Origin: Pseudomonas sp. QTF5
GTDB taxonomy: Bacteria > Pseudomonadota > Gammaproteobacteria > Pseudomonadales > Pseudomonadaceae
Length of the DNA stretch: 64,000 bases
Assembly (NCBI RefSeq): GCF_000512695.2
Contig: NZ_AZRW02000008.1
Coordinates: 62,001-126,000 of the forward strand
Direction of reading: 5' to 3'
Every line of letters begins with the position of its first letter. Position 1 is the stretch's first letter. Shown piece after piece: positions 35,271-44,263 of this stretch. Below the pieces are notes generated by a model. It searched no databases. It was not told where the DNA came from and saw nothing but the letters and a program-made list of their open reading frames with translations. The translations under genes were made by a program, and so were the position numbers.

Positions 35271-35918
35271 CTAACTCAGCCAGTCCAGGGTCAGGATCAA
35301 ACGACGCTCGCCTGGCGCCGGCTGCGGCGAGCGGTGGATCAGGCCGAAGCCTTCGTTGCCGTGCCACTTCTCCCCTTTAAGCAGCGCCACTTCGCCACTG
35401 GTGATCTGCTGAATCAGCGAATCGTCCTGCGGTTCGGCGCCAGGCTTGCCTAATTGCCGACGATCCATCGCCCCTTCTTTCAGCCACTGGCTGCCGATTC
35501 CTGCGTAGGTAGTGATCAACCGCACCGGCACATGATCGACATGGAAACGCGGGCACATGGCTGTGTCCAGAACCCGCAGGCGCAGGCCGATACGCCGGGC
35601 GCCCAACAGACAGGCGAAAGCGCTGACCAGCCAGGAAACATCAGCGATAAAGCCTTCATAGCCTTCGAGGTCGCTGAAACCTGAGGCTAAACCGTGGAGA
35701 TTGGGTTCGGCTTCTTCGCTGGGCATTTCCAGGGACAGCGACTCGGCCAGCGGCTCGTTCAGGGACAACAAACGACCGAAATCGGCAATGTGCGCCGGGA
35801 GTTGGCGTTGCCAGAGGGCGAGGTTTACGCCGTCGTCCAGAATCCCGGTCAGCGCTTTTGGCGTATCACCTTGAACCTGATGGATGACCGGTCGCAGCTT
35901 CAGACTGGGCGCCAACAT
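35271..35918 (-). CDS. DUF1826 protein of the zinc-starvation operon
   Basis: 215 residues. DUF1826 pattern: NLALWQRQLPAHIADF, VSWLVSAFACLLGARRIGLRL, CPRFHVDHVPVRLITTYAG with two His near residue 135, and a C-terminal HRSPQPAPGERRLILTLDWL. The HxDH-like motif resembles a metal site, but the function is unknown. The ATG overlaps the zigA stop by one base (TGATG), so translation is coupled, and DUF1826 genes usually follow zigA, implying a role in zinc-limited growth. Confidence 0.85.
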   Translation of the reverse strand: MLAPSLKLRPVIHQVQGDTPKALTGILDDGVNLALWQRQLPAHIADFGRLLSLNEPLAESLSLEMPSEEAEPNLHGLASGFSDLEGYEGFIADVSWLVSAFACLLGARRIGLRLRVLDTAMCPRFHVDHVPVRLITTYAGIGSQWLKEGAMDRRQLGKPGAEPQDDSLIQQITSGEVALLKGEKWHGNEGFGLIHRSPQPAPGERRLILTLDWLS

Positions 35919-37126
35919 CACGCGGCCGCCTCTTCGTGCCAAGGACCAAACGGATCGGGCAGTAACTGCCAGCCCTCGACACCCAAGGCCATTTCAGCAT
36001 CCGTCAGCAGGCAGTTATCGAGTTCGACGGTGAGTTGCGCGAAGTCGATGTTCTGGCCGATAAACACCAGTTCCTGGCGGCAATCTCCAGTGGCGGTCGT
36101 CCAGTTTTCCATGATCCCGGCGGTACTTTCTTCGTCTTGCGGCCACTGGTTTTTCGGCACGAAACGCCACCAGCGTCCCGCAAAACCGTGACGCATCAAG
36201 CCGCCGGCCTGGGACCAGCTACCAGCGTCCCTGTGTTTGCTGGCCAGCCAGAAAAAGCCTTTGGAACGCAGCAATTTGCCGTTCACCCACGGACGGTCGA
36301 TGAAGCTGAAGAAGCGTTGTGGATGAAACGGTCGCCGCGCCCGATAAGCCGTAGAGGCGATGCCGTATTCCTCGGTTTCCGGCACGTGCTCACCGCGCAA
36401 CTCTTGCAACCATCCCGGCGCCTGAGCGGCCTTTTCAAAGTCAAAGCGCCCGGTGTTGAGAATCTTCTTGAGCGGCACTTCGCCCATGACCATCGGAATG
36501 ATTTCGGCCTGGGAATTGAGCCGCTCGAGGATCGCGATCAACTCTTGGCGCTCGCTACTGCTGATCAAATCGATCTTGCTGATCAGGATCACGTCGGCGA
36601 ATTCGATCTGCTCGATCAACAGGTCGGTGATCGAGCGTTCGTCCTCCTCCCCCAGCGTTTCGCCACGGGAAGCAAGGCTTTCGGCGGCCTGATAGTCGAG
36701 CAGGAAATTCATGCCGTCGACCACGGTGACCATGGTGTCTAGCCGCGCAATGTCGGCCAGGCTCTGCCCTTCTTCATCGCGGAAAGTGAAGGTTTCCGCC
36801 ACGGGCAGAGGCTCGGAAATCCCCGTGGACTCGATCAACAGGTAATCGAAACGACCGTCCTTGGCGAGTTTGCTGACTTCTTCGAGCAAGTCTTCGCGCA
36901 AGGTGCAGCAAATGCAGCCATTACTCATTTCCACGAGTTTTTCTTCGGCACGGTTCAGGCTGACATCGCGTTGAACTTCGCTACCATCGATATTGATCTC
37001 GCTCATGTCATTGACGATCACCGCGACCCGCAAATTATCGCGATTACGTAATACGTAATTAAGAAGTGTACTTTTTCCGGCGCCGAGAAAGCCCGATAGG
37101 ACGGTCACGGGGAGACGATTAGGCAT
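35918..37126 (-). CDS. zigA: Zinc-responsive COG0523 GTPase ZigA
   Basis: 402 residues. Walker [11 protein letters not shown] (11-20), metal motif GCICC (70-74), [10 protein letters not shown] switch region, LISKIDL base recognition, and a C-terminal CobW_C domain with [14 protein letters not shown]. ZigA-type proteins are induced through Zur when zinc is scarce and are thought to hand zinc to essential enzymes. The start [12 protein letters not shown] follows AGGAATACCTG. A Zur-box-like palindrome lies 116 bases upstream at 37242-37256. Operon with the DUF1826 gene. Confidence 0.93.
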   Translation of the reverse strand: MPNRLPVTVLSGFLGAGKSTLLNYVLRNRDNLRVAVIVNDMSEINIDGSEVQRDVSLNRAEEKLVEMSNGCICCTLREDLLEEVSKLAKDGRFDYLLIESTGISEPLPVAETFTFRDEEGQSLADIARLDTMVTVVDGMNFLLDYQAAESLASRGETLGEEDERSITDLLIEQIEFADVILISKIDLISSSERQELIAILERLNSQAEIIPMVMGEVPLKKILNTGRFDFEKAAQAPGWLQELRGEHVPETEEYGIASTAYRARRPFHPQRFFSFIDRPWVNGKLLRSKGFFWLASKHRDAGSWSQAGGLMRHGFAGRWWRFVPKNQWPQDEESTAGIMENWTTATGDCRQELVFIGQNIDFAQLTVELDNCLLTDAEMALGVEGWQLLPDPFGPWHEEAAA

Positions 37127-37241
37127 CAGGTATTCCTCATCAGGATGTGGCCGGTCAAATCGCCCGTTGATGGCGTTCGCGAAGCTCTTCACGTTCTTTG
37201 GCTTCAGGCTGGGAGGCGGCTCATCAGAACAGATGTATTTA

Positions 37242-37256
37242 TGTTATAGCATAACA
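37242..37256. promoter_or_regulatory. Zur-box-like palindrome upstream of zigA
   Basis: TGTTATAGCATAACA: six-base arms TGTTAT/ATAACA around AGC, matching the GTTATA-x-TATAAC pattern of gammaproteobacterial Zur boxes. Lies between zigA (minus) and a secreted-protein gene (plus), so it could control both. Confidence 0.75.
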
Positions 37257-37335
37257 ACACGAACAAACCACTCCCCTCTTGCTCCCCACGACAAAGGGCA
37301 CGATGCTTTAACCCGTCCCCCCTTTGAGAAATGCC

Positions 37336-37713
37336 ATGGGAAACGCCCTGAAATTCTCACTGTTGAGCCTTTCGCTGCTGATCGCGGTCGATGCCTGGGG
37401 ACAAATCCCGAGCCTGGCTAAATGCACCCGCAGCGCCAATCTGCTGGCCTGCGTGGATGCCGACGGCAATGCCTACAGCGTTAACACCGTCGGTAGCACG
37501 ATCTATCTGCGCGGCTTCGAAGCAGCCGGCAAACGCCAATGGGCGCAAACCAATAGCCGCTATGGGCAATTGACGTTCTTCACGGGCATCGCGTCCGATG
37601 GCGAAGCCTGGGTCGGCTACAACCGCCGGGTTGGCTGGACCACCATTAATCGGTTCTCCAGTTCCGGCGGCAGCAGCGGCAAGTTCACATGTAGCCGGAT
37701 GACCGGCTGCTAG
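37336..37713 (+). CDS. Small secreted protein, unknown family
   Basis: 125 residues with a signal peptide (MGNALKFSLLSLSLLIAVDAWG) and a mature domain with four cysteines (KCTRS, LLACVD, FTCSR, TGC) and YLRGFEAAGKRQWAQTNSRYG. I do not recognise it. It lies in the zinc block between zigA and the amiA remnant and starts about 80 bases from a Zur-box-like palindrome, so zinc regulation is plausible. The stop abuts the deleted amiA remnant, so its original 3' flank has been lost. Confidence 0.65.
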   Translation: MGNALKFSLLSLSLLIAVDAWGQIPSLAKCTRSANLLACVDADGNAYSVNTVGSTIYLRGFEAAGKRQWAQTNSRYGQLTFFTGIASDGEAWVGYNRRVGWTTINRFSSSGGSSGKFTCSRMTGC

Positions 37714-37714
37714 G

Positions 37715-37953
37715 CCGCTGCCGAGCACCGTATTGCCCAACTGCAAACTGGCGGCGATGGTGGCGTTCATCGACATGTCGAGAATCACCCCGGCGAGCAT
37801 CGGATCTTTCGGCCCGCTCAGATCGAGCACCAGTCGCAGCTTGTCGTCGGAACGCCACAGTCGTGCATTACGAATTTGCGTGGCCGACGCACCGAAGGGT
37901 AACGCGAAGGCCGTGCTGGCCAGAATCAGGTTGAGCAAGTGACGTCTGTGCAT
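37715..37953 (-). pseudogene. amiA: amiA remnant (N-acetylmuramoyl-L-alanine amidase), internally deleted
   Basis: About 80 codons resemble an AmiA-type amidase. The signal peptide (MHRRHLLNLILASTAFALPF) and the opening of the AMIN domain (TQIRNARLWRSDDKLRLVLD) are followed directly by KDPMLAGVILDMSMNATIAA, a segment that normally lies deep in the catalytic domain; reading then becomes meaningless after NTVLGSG. Some 200 or more residues, including the zinc-binding catalytic core, are missing. In P. aeruginosa amiA stands at this place beside folE2 (as I recall), and the promoter with its Zur box at 37994-38008 survives here. Confidence 0.75.
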
Positions 37954-37993
37954 GATGAAAGCGCGCTCACAAAAAAGGCATCGTCGATTTTAT

Positions 37994-38008
37994 TGTTATA
38001 ATATAACA
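37994..38008. promoter_or_regulatory. Zur-box palindrome upstream of folE2
   Basis: TGTTATAATATAACA, a perfect palindrome with seven-base arms around one A, 31 bases before the folE2 start and 41 bases before the amiA remnant on the other strand. A close match to known Zur boxes. Confidence 0.85.
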
Positions 38009-38039
38009 TGCCAAATCAACTCCCACGATGGACCTGCTC

Positions 38040-38936
38040 ATGAATGCGCTGACTCTGCCGGATATCGCCGCGCAGGCCTCACGCCAAGCCCTGCCACTCG
38101 ATTGGGTGGGCATGTGCGGCATTGCTCTTCCTGTTTTATTCGATGGCCAACGACTGAGCGCAAAGGTCGACGCTGGTGTTAGCCTCGACGATGGAGAGGC
38201 GCGCGGTATCCATATGTCGCGGCTGTATCTGGCGTTGGAAATGCTTGAGCAGGAAAACCTTTCTCCGGCGTTGTTGCGGCGAGTCTTGCAGAGTTTTCTT
38301 CAGAGCCATGAAGGACTTTCCCACAACGCTTACCTAAAAATTCACACCGAGCTATTGCTCAAAAGACCCGCGCTCATCAGTCCGCTAGCCGGTTGGAAAA
38401 CTTATCCGGTGAGCATCGAAGCGAGTTTGAAAAACACGATGTTCCACGTGGAACTAAAAATCGACGTTCCTTATTCCTCAACCTGTCCATGCTCAGCGGC
38501 CCTTTCGCGGCAGTTGATTCAGCAACAATTCGTCGATGATTTCGCTAATCGGTCATTGCAACACGCTGATGTTCTGGCTTGGCTCGGCTCTACGAAAGGC
38601 ATCGTCGCCACGCCGCATAGCCAACGCAGCAATGCGCAATTGCAGCTGCGTCTGGACGACTGTCTGGATGACCTGCCGCTGATCGCCGCGATCAACGATG
38701 CGGAAGCAGCCCTCGGCACCGCCGTGCAAACCGCCGTGAAACGCGCCGACGAACAAGCCTTCGCCCTCGCCAATGGACAGAACCTGATGTTCTGCGAAGA
38801 CGCTGCTCGACGCTTGAATCTGGCCCTGAAACGCTCCCCGGGCATCAACGCCTTTCATGTGCGAGTCGTTCACGCCGAAAGTCTTCATGCCCACGATGCT
38901 GTCGCTGAAAGTCGCTGGAATTGGGAGGCCGCATGA
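38040..38936 (+). CDS. folE2: GTP cyclohydrolase FolE2 (zinc-independent type IB)
   Basis: 298 residues. Converts GTP to dihydroneopterin triphosphate for folate synthesis, replacing the zinc enzyme FolE when zinc is low. Family sequence is clear: DWVGMCGIALPV near the start, SHEGLSHNAYLKIHTELLLKRPA, MFHVELKIDVPYSSTCPCSAA with the catalytic cysteine, and the C-terminal GINAFHVRVVHAESLHAHDAVA. MNALTLPDIAAQ is the usual start; an ATG at 38028 would add four residues. It leads a five-gene zinc operon under a perfect Zur box and overlaps the next gene by ATGA. A parS-like palindrome (38441-38454) is embedded in codons for MFHVEL. Confidence 0.94.
   Translation: MNALTLPDIAAQASRQALPLDWVGMCGIALPVLFDGQRLSAKVDAGVSLDDGEARGIHMSRLYLALEMLEQENLSPALLRRVLQSFLQSHEGLSHNAYLKIHTELLLKRPALISPLAGWKTYPVSIEASLKNTMFHVELKIDVPYSSTCPCSAALSRQLIQQQFVDDFANRSLQHADVLAWLGSTKGIVATPHSQRSNAQLQLRLDDCLDDLPLIAAINDAEAALGTAVQTAVKRADEQAFALANGQNLMFCEDAARRLNLALKRSPGINAFHVRVVHAESLHAHDAVAESRWNWEAA
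38441..38454. other. parS: parS-like ParB-binding palindrome, copy 1
   Basis: GTTCCACGTGGAAC, a perfect 14-base palindrome inside folE2, identical to the core of the Pseudomonas ParB site as I recall it. The 19-base context TGTTCCACGTGGAACTAAA is repeated exactly at 48585-48603. Confidence 0.7.
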
Positions 38937-39601
38937 TCCGATGCCAAGCCTTGCGCTGGGGCGCTCCCGGTCAACCGCTCACTCCGTCGGTGGATTTCCA
39001 ATTACCCAAAGGAAGTCTGACCGCCGTCATCGGTGCCAACGGTTCGGGTAAAAGCAGCCTGCTAAAAGTCATCGCCGGCCTGCAAAAGCCACTGACCGGA
39101 AAAGTCATCATTGATGTTCCACGCAAAGGCGGCCTTTCGTTCCTGCCTCAGCAACAACACTTGGACCGACAATTCCCCATCAGCCTGCAAGAGTTGGTGG
39201 CCGCAGGTTTCTGGGGTAGCAAGCAAACTCCGGAAATTCGCAGCCAGCGCCTCAAATCTGCGCTGGAAGACTGGTGTCTGACAGGCCTGGAATATCGCCC
39301 ATTGATGGCCCTCTCCGGGGGTGAGTTGCAACGTGCCCTGCTCGCCCGGCTGAGCCTCGCCGAAGCCCCCTTGTTGTTGCTCGACGAACCCCACGCCGCG
39401 CTCGACGAGCTCGGCCAGGCGCTGCTCTGGAAACACATCCACGCCTGGCATGCCGAAGGTCGAACCCTGGTCGTGGTGTGTCATGACCTGGCCGCTGTGC
39501 GCCAACACATCCCACAAGCCCTATTGATCAAAAGCAGCGGCTGCGTCCTCGGCCCCAGTACCGAGCTGATTCGCCAACAACCCCAGACGCAGGTGGCTTG
39601 A
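38933..39601 (+). CDS. Metal (zinc) ABC transporter ATPase, ZnuC-like
   Basis: 222 residues. Walker A GANGSGKSS (~34-42), Q-loop LPQQQHLDRQF, ABC signature LSGGELQRALLARL (~124), Walker B LLLLDEPHAALDE, switch histidine VCHDLAAV. The ATPase of a zinc/manganese importer with the permease and binding protein that follow. Coupled to folE2 by a 4-base overlap and to the permease by TGATG. It is distinct from the main znuABC, which is usually near zur, and its position in the Zur-box operon argues for zinc. Confidence 0.92.
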   Translation: MIRCQALRWGAPGQPLTPSVDFQLPKGSLTAVIGANGSGKSSLLKVIAGLQKPLTGKVIIDVPRKGGLSFLPQQQHLDRQFPISLQELVAAGFWGSKQTPEIRSQRLKSALEDWCLTGLEYRPLMALSGGELQRALLARLSLAEAPLLLLDEPHAALDELGQALLWKHIHAWHAEGRTLVVVCHDLAAVRQHIPQALLIKSSGCVLGPSTELIRQQPQTQVA

Positions 39602-40467
39602 TGATCGCTGCCGCTCAGCTTTGGCAACCGTTCCACGAATTCGTATTCATGCGCCGGGCGTTGCTTGGTGGTCTCGTTCTGGCGTGCAGCACCGCTCCGC
39701 TTGGGGTGTTTCTGATCCTGCGGCGCATGAGCCTGATCGGCGACGCGGTGGCCCACGGCATCTTGCCTGGTGCCGCATTGGGTTTCTGGTTCGCCGGCTT
39801 GAGCTTGCCCGCGCTGACTATCGGCGGCCTCGGCGCAGGCCTGAGCATGGCCGGACTGGCGGCCTGGATCACCCGCCGCACCGGCCTGCGGGAAGACGCG
39901 AGCCTGGCCGCGATCTACCCGATATCGCTGGCCAGCGGCGTGCTGATCCTCGGTATCGCCGGCAAACGGCTGGACCTGTTGCACCTGTTGTTTGGCTCGG
40001 CACTCGCGGTCGACGGGCCGACTTTGACCGGCATGATTTGGGTCTCGGGCTTCAGCCTGATCGCCATGGCCCTCATCTACAAACCCCTGTTGCTGGACAC
40101 CCTCGACCCGCTCTTTCTGCAAACCGTCAGCCGCCTCGGGCCACTGGCTCATGGGGTATTTCTGACCTTGGTGGTGCTGAACCTGGTGATCGGTTTCCAG
40201 GCCATCGGCGCCCTGATGGTGGTCGGCTTGATGATGTTGCCAGCCGCCGCTTCTCGCTTCTGGAGTCGTCGCTTGCCGGTACTGATGGTCATCGCCGCAC
40301 TGCTCGGCTGCCTCTCGGTCTGGCTCGGTTTGTTGCTTTCGTTTTACTACTCACTGCCCAGTGGCCCGGCGATCGTGCTGGTGGCTGGAGCTTTGTATTT
40401 GCTGTCCGTGGTGTTCGGTCCGGTGCACGGTTTGCTGCGCCGCTCGCCTTTGCTCACATCCCAATGA
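39601..40467 (+). CDS. Metal (zinc) ABC transporter permease, ZnuB-like
   Basis: A 288-residue ABC-3 family permease with eight or nine membrane spans. Visible are FMRRALLGGLVLACSTAPLGVFLILRRM, the cytoplasmic coupling region GDAVAHGILPGAALG and DTLDPLFLQTV, and NLVIGFQAIGALMVVGLMMLPAA, a conserved metal-permease segment. The start is the ATG in TGATG with the ATPase gene; a TTG one codon earlier is possible. Forms the membrane channel for the neighbouring ATPase and binding protein. Confidence 0.92.
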   Translation: MIAAAQLWQPFHEFVFMRRALLGGLVLACSTAPLGVFLILRRMSLIGDAVAHGILPGAALGFWFAGLSLPALTIGGLGAGLSMAGLAAWITRRTGLREDASLAAIYPISLASGVLILGIAGKRLDLLHLLFGSALAVDGPTLTGMIWVSGFSLIAMALIYKPLLLDTLDPLFLQTVSRLGPLAHGVFLTLVVLNLVIGFQAIGALMVVGLMMLPAAASRFWSRRLPVLMVIAALLGCLSVWLGLLLSFYYSLPSGPAIVLVAGALYLLSVVFGPVHGLLRRSPLLTSQ

Positions 40468-40478
40468 GGTGTTACCCG

Positions 40479-41354
40479 ATGCGCGCTTTACTCGTGCTGT
40501 TCAGTTTGATGCTGTCGATGTCGCTGTCTGCCGCGGAAAAACTTCAGGTAGTCACCAGCTTCAGCATCCTCGCCGACATGACCCATCAGGTCGGCGGCGA
40601 CCATATTCAGATCACCAACATGGTCGGGCCGGACGCCGATGCCCATACCTACGAGCCGACCCCGGACGATTCAAAGGCCCTTCTCAAAGCCAAACTGATC
40701 ATCAAAAACGGGCTAGGTTTCGAGCCATGGCTGGACCGTCTGGTGACCAGCACCGAGACCAAAGCTGCGGTCATCAGCGCCATCCACGGTGTCATTCCGC
40801 GCTCACTGGATGAAGACGGCGAAACCATTCCCGACCCACACGCCTGGCACAACCTGGCGAACACCGAGCTGTACATCAGCAACATCACCAAAGCGCTGAT
40901 CGCCGCCGACCCTGCCAACAGAACCGACTACGAACACAACAGCCAGGCCTACCTGAAAAAAATCTACGCCTTGCTCGCCGAGGCCAAAGCCAAGCTCGGT
41001 TCACTGCCACCCGGTAATCGCAAAATCGTGACCTCCCATGACGCCTTCGGTTATCTCGGTCAGGCTTACGGCATCGACTTCATGGCGCCACAAGGGCTGT
41101 CCACCGAACGTGAACCGTCGGCTGCCGAAGTCGCTGCGCTGATCACGCAGATTCGTCAGGCCAAGGTGAAAGCGGTGTTCATGGAAAACATCAAGGACGC
41201 GCGCCTGCTCAAGCAAATCGCTGATGAAAGCGGCGCGCATATCGGCGGCACGCTGTACTCCGATGCCCTCGCGGCGACCGGCCCGGCCAGCACGTTCGCC
41301 GGGTTGTTCGAATACAACCTCAACACCTTGTACGACGCGTTGAGCAAGCCATGA
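40479..41354 (+). CDS. Metal ABC transporter binding protein (ZnuA/AztC type)
   Basis: A 291-residue secreted protein (signal peptide through MSLSAAEK). A family-9 metal-binding fold with likely zinc ligands in ADAHTYEPTPDD (~residue 60), DPHAWHNLAN (~125), SHDAFGYLGQAYG (~190) and a late Asp/Glu region. There is no long His-rich loop, as in AztC-type proteins. The family's open frame runs far upstream inside the permease gene, but the signal peptide and AATGAGGTGTTACCCG set the start. Works with the two preceding genes. Confidence 0.92.
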   Translation: MRALLVLFSLMLSMSLSAAEKLQVVTSFSILADMTHQVGGDHIQITNMVGPDADAHTYEPTPDDSKALLKAKLIIKNGLGFEPWLDRLVTSTETKAAVISAIHGVIPRSLDEDGETIPDPHAWHNLANTELYISNITKALIAADPANRTDYEHNSQAYLKKIYALLAEAKAKLGSLPPGNRKIVTSHDAFGYLGQAYGIDFMAPQGLSTEREPSAAEVAALITQIRQAKVKAVFMENIKDARLLKQIADESGAHIGGTLYSDALAATGPASTFAGLFEYNLNTLYDALSKP

Positions 41355-41911
41355 TCCGCAAGAATCCTTCAGGCGATCTGCCGTCGATTGCGGAGTCGGC
41401 GTACGTGGATAAAACCGCCATCATCTGCGGCAAGGTGGTGATTGGCGAGAACGTGTTCGTCGGTCCGTACGCGGTGATTCGCGCCGACGAAGTGGATGAC
41501 TCGGGCGAGATGGAGCCAATCACCATCGGTGCCAATTCGAACATCCAGGACGGCGTGGTGATCCACTCAAAGTCCGGCGCGGCGGTGACCATCGGCGAGT
41601 TCAGCTCCATCGCCCACCGCTCCATCGTGCATGGCCCCTGCACCGTCGGTAACCGCGTATTCATCGGTTTCAACAGTGTGCTGTTCAATTGCGCAGTGGG
41701 CGACGGTTGCGTGGTGCGGCACAATTCGGTGGTCGATGGTCGTGACTTGCCTGAGGACTTCTACGTACCCTCCACCACACGCATCGGCCCCAACACCGAC
41801 CTGTCGCAGTTCCCACCGGTGAGCGTCAGCGCCTCGGAGTTTTCCGAAGACGTGGCGCGCACCAACGTCGATCTGGTGCGGGGCTACAAAGCCCTGCAAA
41901 ACGAGTTCTGA
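41351..41911 (+). CDS. Gamma-class carbonic anhydrase family protein
   Basis: A 186-residue left-handed beta-helix protein made of hexapeptide repeats (CGKVVIGENVFVGPYAVIRA, SNIQDGVVIHSKSG, SSIAHRSIVHGPCTVG). Three His positions (VIH, IAH, IVH) fit the metal site shared between subunits of the trimer. It overlaps the binding-protein gene by ATGA and is the last gene of the folE2 operon. Because gamma enzymes can use Fe or Co, it may spare zinc by replacing zinc carbonic anhydrases; that is inference. A homologue (PA5540, from memory) lies beside folE2 in P. aeruginosa. Confidence 0.9.
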   Translation: MIRKNPSGDLPSIAESAYVDKTAIICGKVVIGENVFVGPYAVIRADEVDDSGEMEPITIGANSNIQDGVVIHSKSGAAVTIGEFSSIAHRSIVHGPCTVGNRVFIGFNSVLFNCAVGDGCVVRHNSVVDGRDLPEDFYVPSTTRIGPNTDLSQFPPVSVSASEFSEDVARTNVDLVRGYKALQNEF

Positions 41912-42071
41912 CCAGATTGCCTCGCACGCTAATCGTCCATATGACAAAGGAAAAGGACGGCGGGCTTGTCAGCATGCGCAGCTGCAGTGGAGAGGATTTC
42001 GGGGAGAAGGGGATTGAGGCAGTGTGTGAATGGTTGAATCCGCCGAAGATTCAAGGTGGCTAGGCGGACGC

Positions 42072-42166
42072 CTTCGCGGGCAAGTCGGATTGCCGCACCG
42101 CTCGCTCCTACGGAATGTTAATGACCCGTAGGAGCGAGCGGTGCGGCGATCCGGCTTGCCCGCAAA
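42072..42166. repeat. REP pair of the second sequence type
   Basis: TTCGCGGGCAAGTCGGATTG...GCTCGCTCCTAC and its inverse GTAGGAGCGAGCGGTGCGGC...CTTGCCCGC, around a 12-base spacer. Same family as 1282-1323. It fills most of the convergent gap 41912-42170; the remainder shows nothing. Confidence 0.85.
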
Positions 42167-42170
42167 GCTG

Positions 42171-42692
42171 TTAGGCCCGTGGTTTAACGGTCCCGCAATC
42201 CTGGCCCAACCACACCGCACGCGTATCGAGGCTACCCTTCTGCTGAATGCCGGTGGCGTTGAAGGTGCCGTTGACCTTGGTGGTGAACTCACGATCGCTG
42301 AGGAATGTGGCGACACCCGCACCTTGCGCTTTCGGACAGCTGAAACGGAATTTCCACTGGTTGCCGGTACGCTCGGTGATTTCCTGCTTGCAGCCCGATT
42401 GTGGGTCCGTCAGTGGAATGTTGTCGGTCTTCACCTGCTCAGGCGTCAGGCAGGCCCGAATCCCTTTGCCGCCCATGGTGATGCCCTGCTTCTCCAGCTG
42501 CGCGCGCTGTTCAGGGGTCATCTGGCTCTGTATCTGGCCGAGGATCAATTGCAGATCGGGCAGGTTCTGGTCATCGACCTTCATGTTGCTTGAAGTCATT
42601 TCCCACAAGCCCGGTTGCAACATCTGCGCCTGAGCAGCCACAGGAAGTGCCAAACCAAACGCAATGGCCAAACCCAGCAGACGAACGTTCAT
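42171..42692 (-). CDS. DUF3617 secreted protein
   Basis: 173 residues with a signal peptide (MNVRLLGLAIAFGLALPVAAQA) and the DUF3617 core: LQPGLWEMTSSNMKV, MTPEQRAQLEKQGITMGGKG, ACLTPEQV, with Cys pairs (ACLT, GCKQ, SCPK, DCGT) likely forming disulfides in the periplasm. Ribosome site AGGAG before the chosen ATG. Function unknown; family members are often induced by envelope stress. Confidence 0.85.
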   Translation of the reverse strand: MNVRLLGLAIAFGLALPVAAQAQMLQPGLWEMTSSNMKVDDQNLPDLQLILGQIQSQMTPEQRAQLEKQGITMGGKGIRACLTPEQVKTDNIPLTDPQSGCKQEITERTGNQWKFRFSCPKAQGAGVATFLSDREFTTKVNGTFNATGIQQKGSLDTRAVWLGQDCGTVKPRA

Positions 42693-42823
42693 CGAGTAAC
42701 TCCTGATCATTAGTGGCCGTTAGACGTCAGCCACGGGCTTCGGTTCATGGGCCAATTAAATAGCGACATTCTGCCCGGAACATGGTCTGTTAAGCACTGA
42801 ATCTTCAGGAGCAAGGCTGCCCC

Positions 42824-44263
42824 ATGGATTATTTTGGACCGCATGTTTTTGGTTATCTGATCGCTCTGCTGCACACGCTGGGCTTGATTGCCGCCATCCA
42901 TGCCGTATTGACCGTTCGGACCGCTCAAGGCTCGATCGCCTGGGCTCTGTCACTGCTGTTCATTCCCTACCTCACGCTTATTCCTTATCTGGTCTTCGGC
43001 CGCAGCACCTTCGATGGCTACATCAAGGCCCGGCGGCAAGCCAACGAAGAAATGCGCAAGGCAATCTCCGAGCTCAACTGGCGCCCCTGGGTAGAAGAGG
43101 CACTGACTGCGCGTGCCTCCAGCGCCTACGCGTCTTTGAGGGCCATGCCGAAACTGGGACGCATGCCGTGCCTGGCCAATAACGAAGTGCGCTTGCTGAT
43201 CGACGGCCAAGCCACCTTCGATGCGATTTTCGACGCCATCAGCAATGCCCGGCAAGCGGTGCTGATCCAGTTCTTCATCATCCACGATGACCGCCTCGGC
43301 CAACGCCTGCACACCCTACTGACGAAGAAAGCGGCCGAGGGCGTGGCGATTTACCTGCTCTACGACCGCATCGGCAGCCACTCCCTGCCCCACAGTTACG
43401 TGCAACCGTTGCGCGATGCCGGTATCGAGGTCAAGGCCTTCGCTACCCGCAGCGGCTGGCTCAACCGCTTTCAGGTCAATTTCCGCAACCACCGCAAGAT
43501 CGTCGTGGTCGACGGGATTGTCGGTTTTGTCGGCGGGCTCAACGTCGGCGACGAATACATGGGCGAGCAGCCGCCCCTGGCACCATGGCGTGACACCCAC
43601 GTGCAAGTACGCGGGCCAGTGGTGGCCTGTATGCAGGAATCCTTTGCCGAAGACTGGTTCTGGGCGGCTCGTTCGCTGCCGCCGCTGATCCTGCCGGAGG
43701 TTTATCCGGATGACGGCGTGCTCTGCCAATTGCTGGCCACCGGCCCGGCGGATTCCTACGAAACCTGTTCACTATTCTTCGTCGAAGCCATCCATGCGGC
43801 GACGGAACGGGTGTGGATCACCACCCCTTATTTCATCCCCGACGAAGCGGTGTTCGCCGCGTTGCGACTGGCCGTGCTACGTGGTGTGGATGTACGGATC
43901 CTGTTGCCGTCGCGGCCGGATCACCGGATCGTCTACGCGGCTTCCAGCCTTTACGCCTTCGAAGCGGTACGTGCAGGCGTGCGCTTGTTCCGTTACCAGC
44001 CGGGGTTCATGCATCAGAAAGTGGTGTTGATCGACAGCGAAATCAGCGCCATTGGCAGCGCCAACATGGACAACCGTTCGTTCCGGCTGAATTTCGAAGT
44101 GATGTTGCTGACGGTCGACAGTGCGTTTGCCGCCGAGGTGGAGCAGATGCTCAACGACGACTTCGCCCAGGCTCACGAAATCGCCAAAGAAGAAAGCCGG
44201 GAGACCCACCGCCTGCAAAAGGTTGGCATGCGGATCGCGCGGCTTATTTCACCGATTCTCTAA
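42824..44263 (+). CDS. cls: Cardiolipin synthase
   Basis: A 479-residue ClsA-type phospholipase-D enzyme joining two phosphatidylglycerols to cardiolipin. Two N-terminal membrane spans ([35 protein letters not shown]) are followed by two HKD motifs: [10 protein letters not shown] near residue 221 and [10 protein letters not shown] near 396, each with a nearby GGLNVGDEY or SANMDNRS segment. Length is typical. It ends convergently with the cyclopropane fatty acid synthase gene, overlapping by four bases, so two membrane-lipid genes are paired. Confidence 0.95.
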   Translation: MDYFGPHVFGYLIALLHTLGLIAAIHAVLTVRTAQGSIAWALSLLFIPYLTLIPYLVFGRSTFDGYIKARRQANEEMRKAISELNWRPWVEEALTARASSAYASLRAMPKLGRMPCLANNEVRLLIDGQATFDAIFDAISNARQAVLIQFFIIHDDRLGQRLHTLLTKKAAEGVAIYLLYDRIGSHSLPHSYVQPLRDAGIEVKAFATRSGWLNRFQVNFRNHRKIVVVDGIVGFVGGLNVGDEYMGEQPPLAPWRDTHVQVRGPVVACMQESFAEDWFWAARSLPPLILPEVYPDDGVLCQLLATGPADSYETCSLFFVEAIHAATERVWITTPYFIPDEAVFAALRLAVLRGVDVRILLPSRPDHRIVYAASSLYAFEAVRAGVRLFRYQPGFMHQKVVLIDSEISAIGSANMDNRSFRLNFEVMLLTVDSAFAAEVEQMLNDDFAQAHEIAKEESRETHRLQKVGMRIARLISPIL

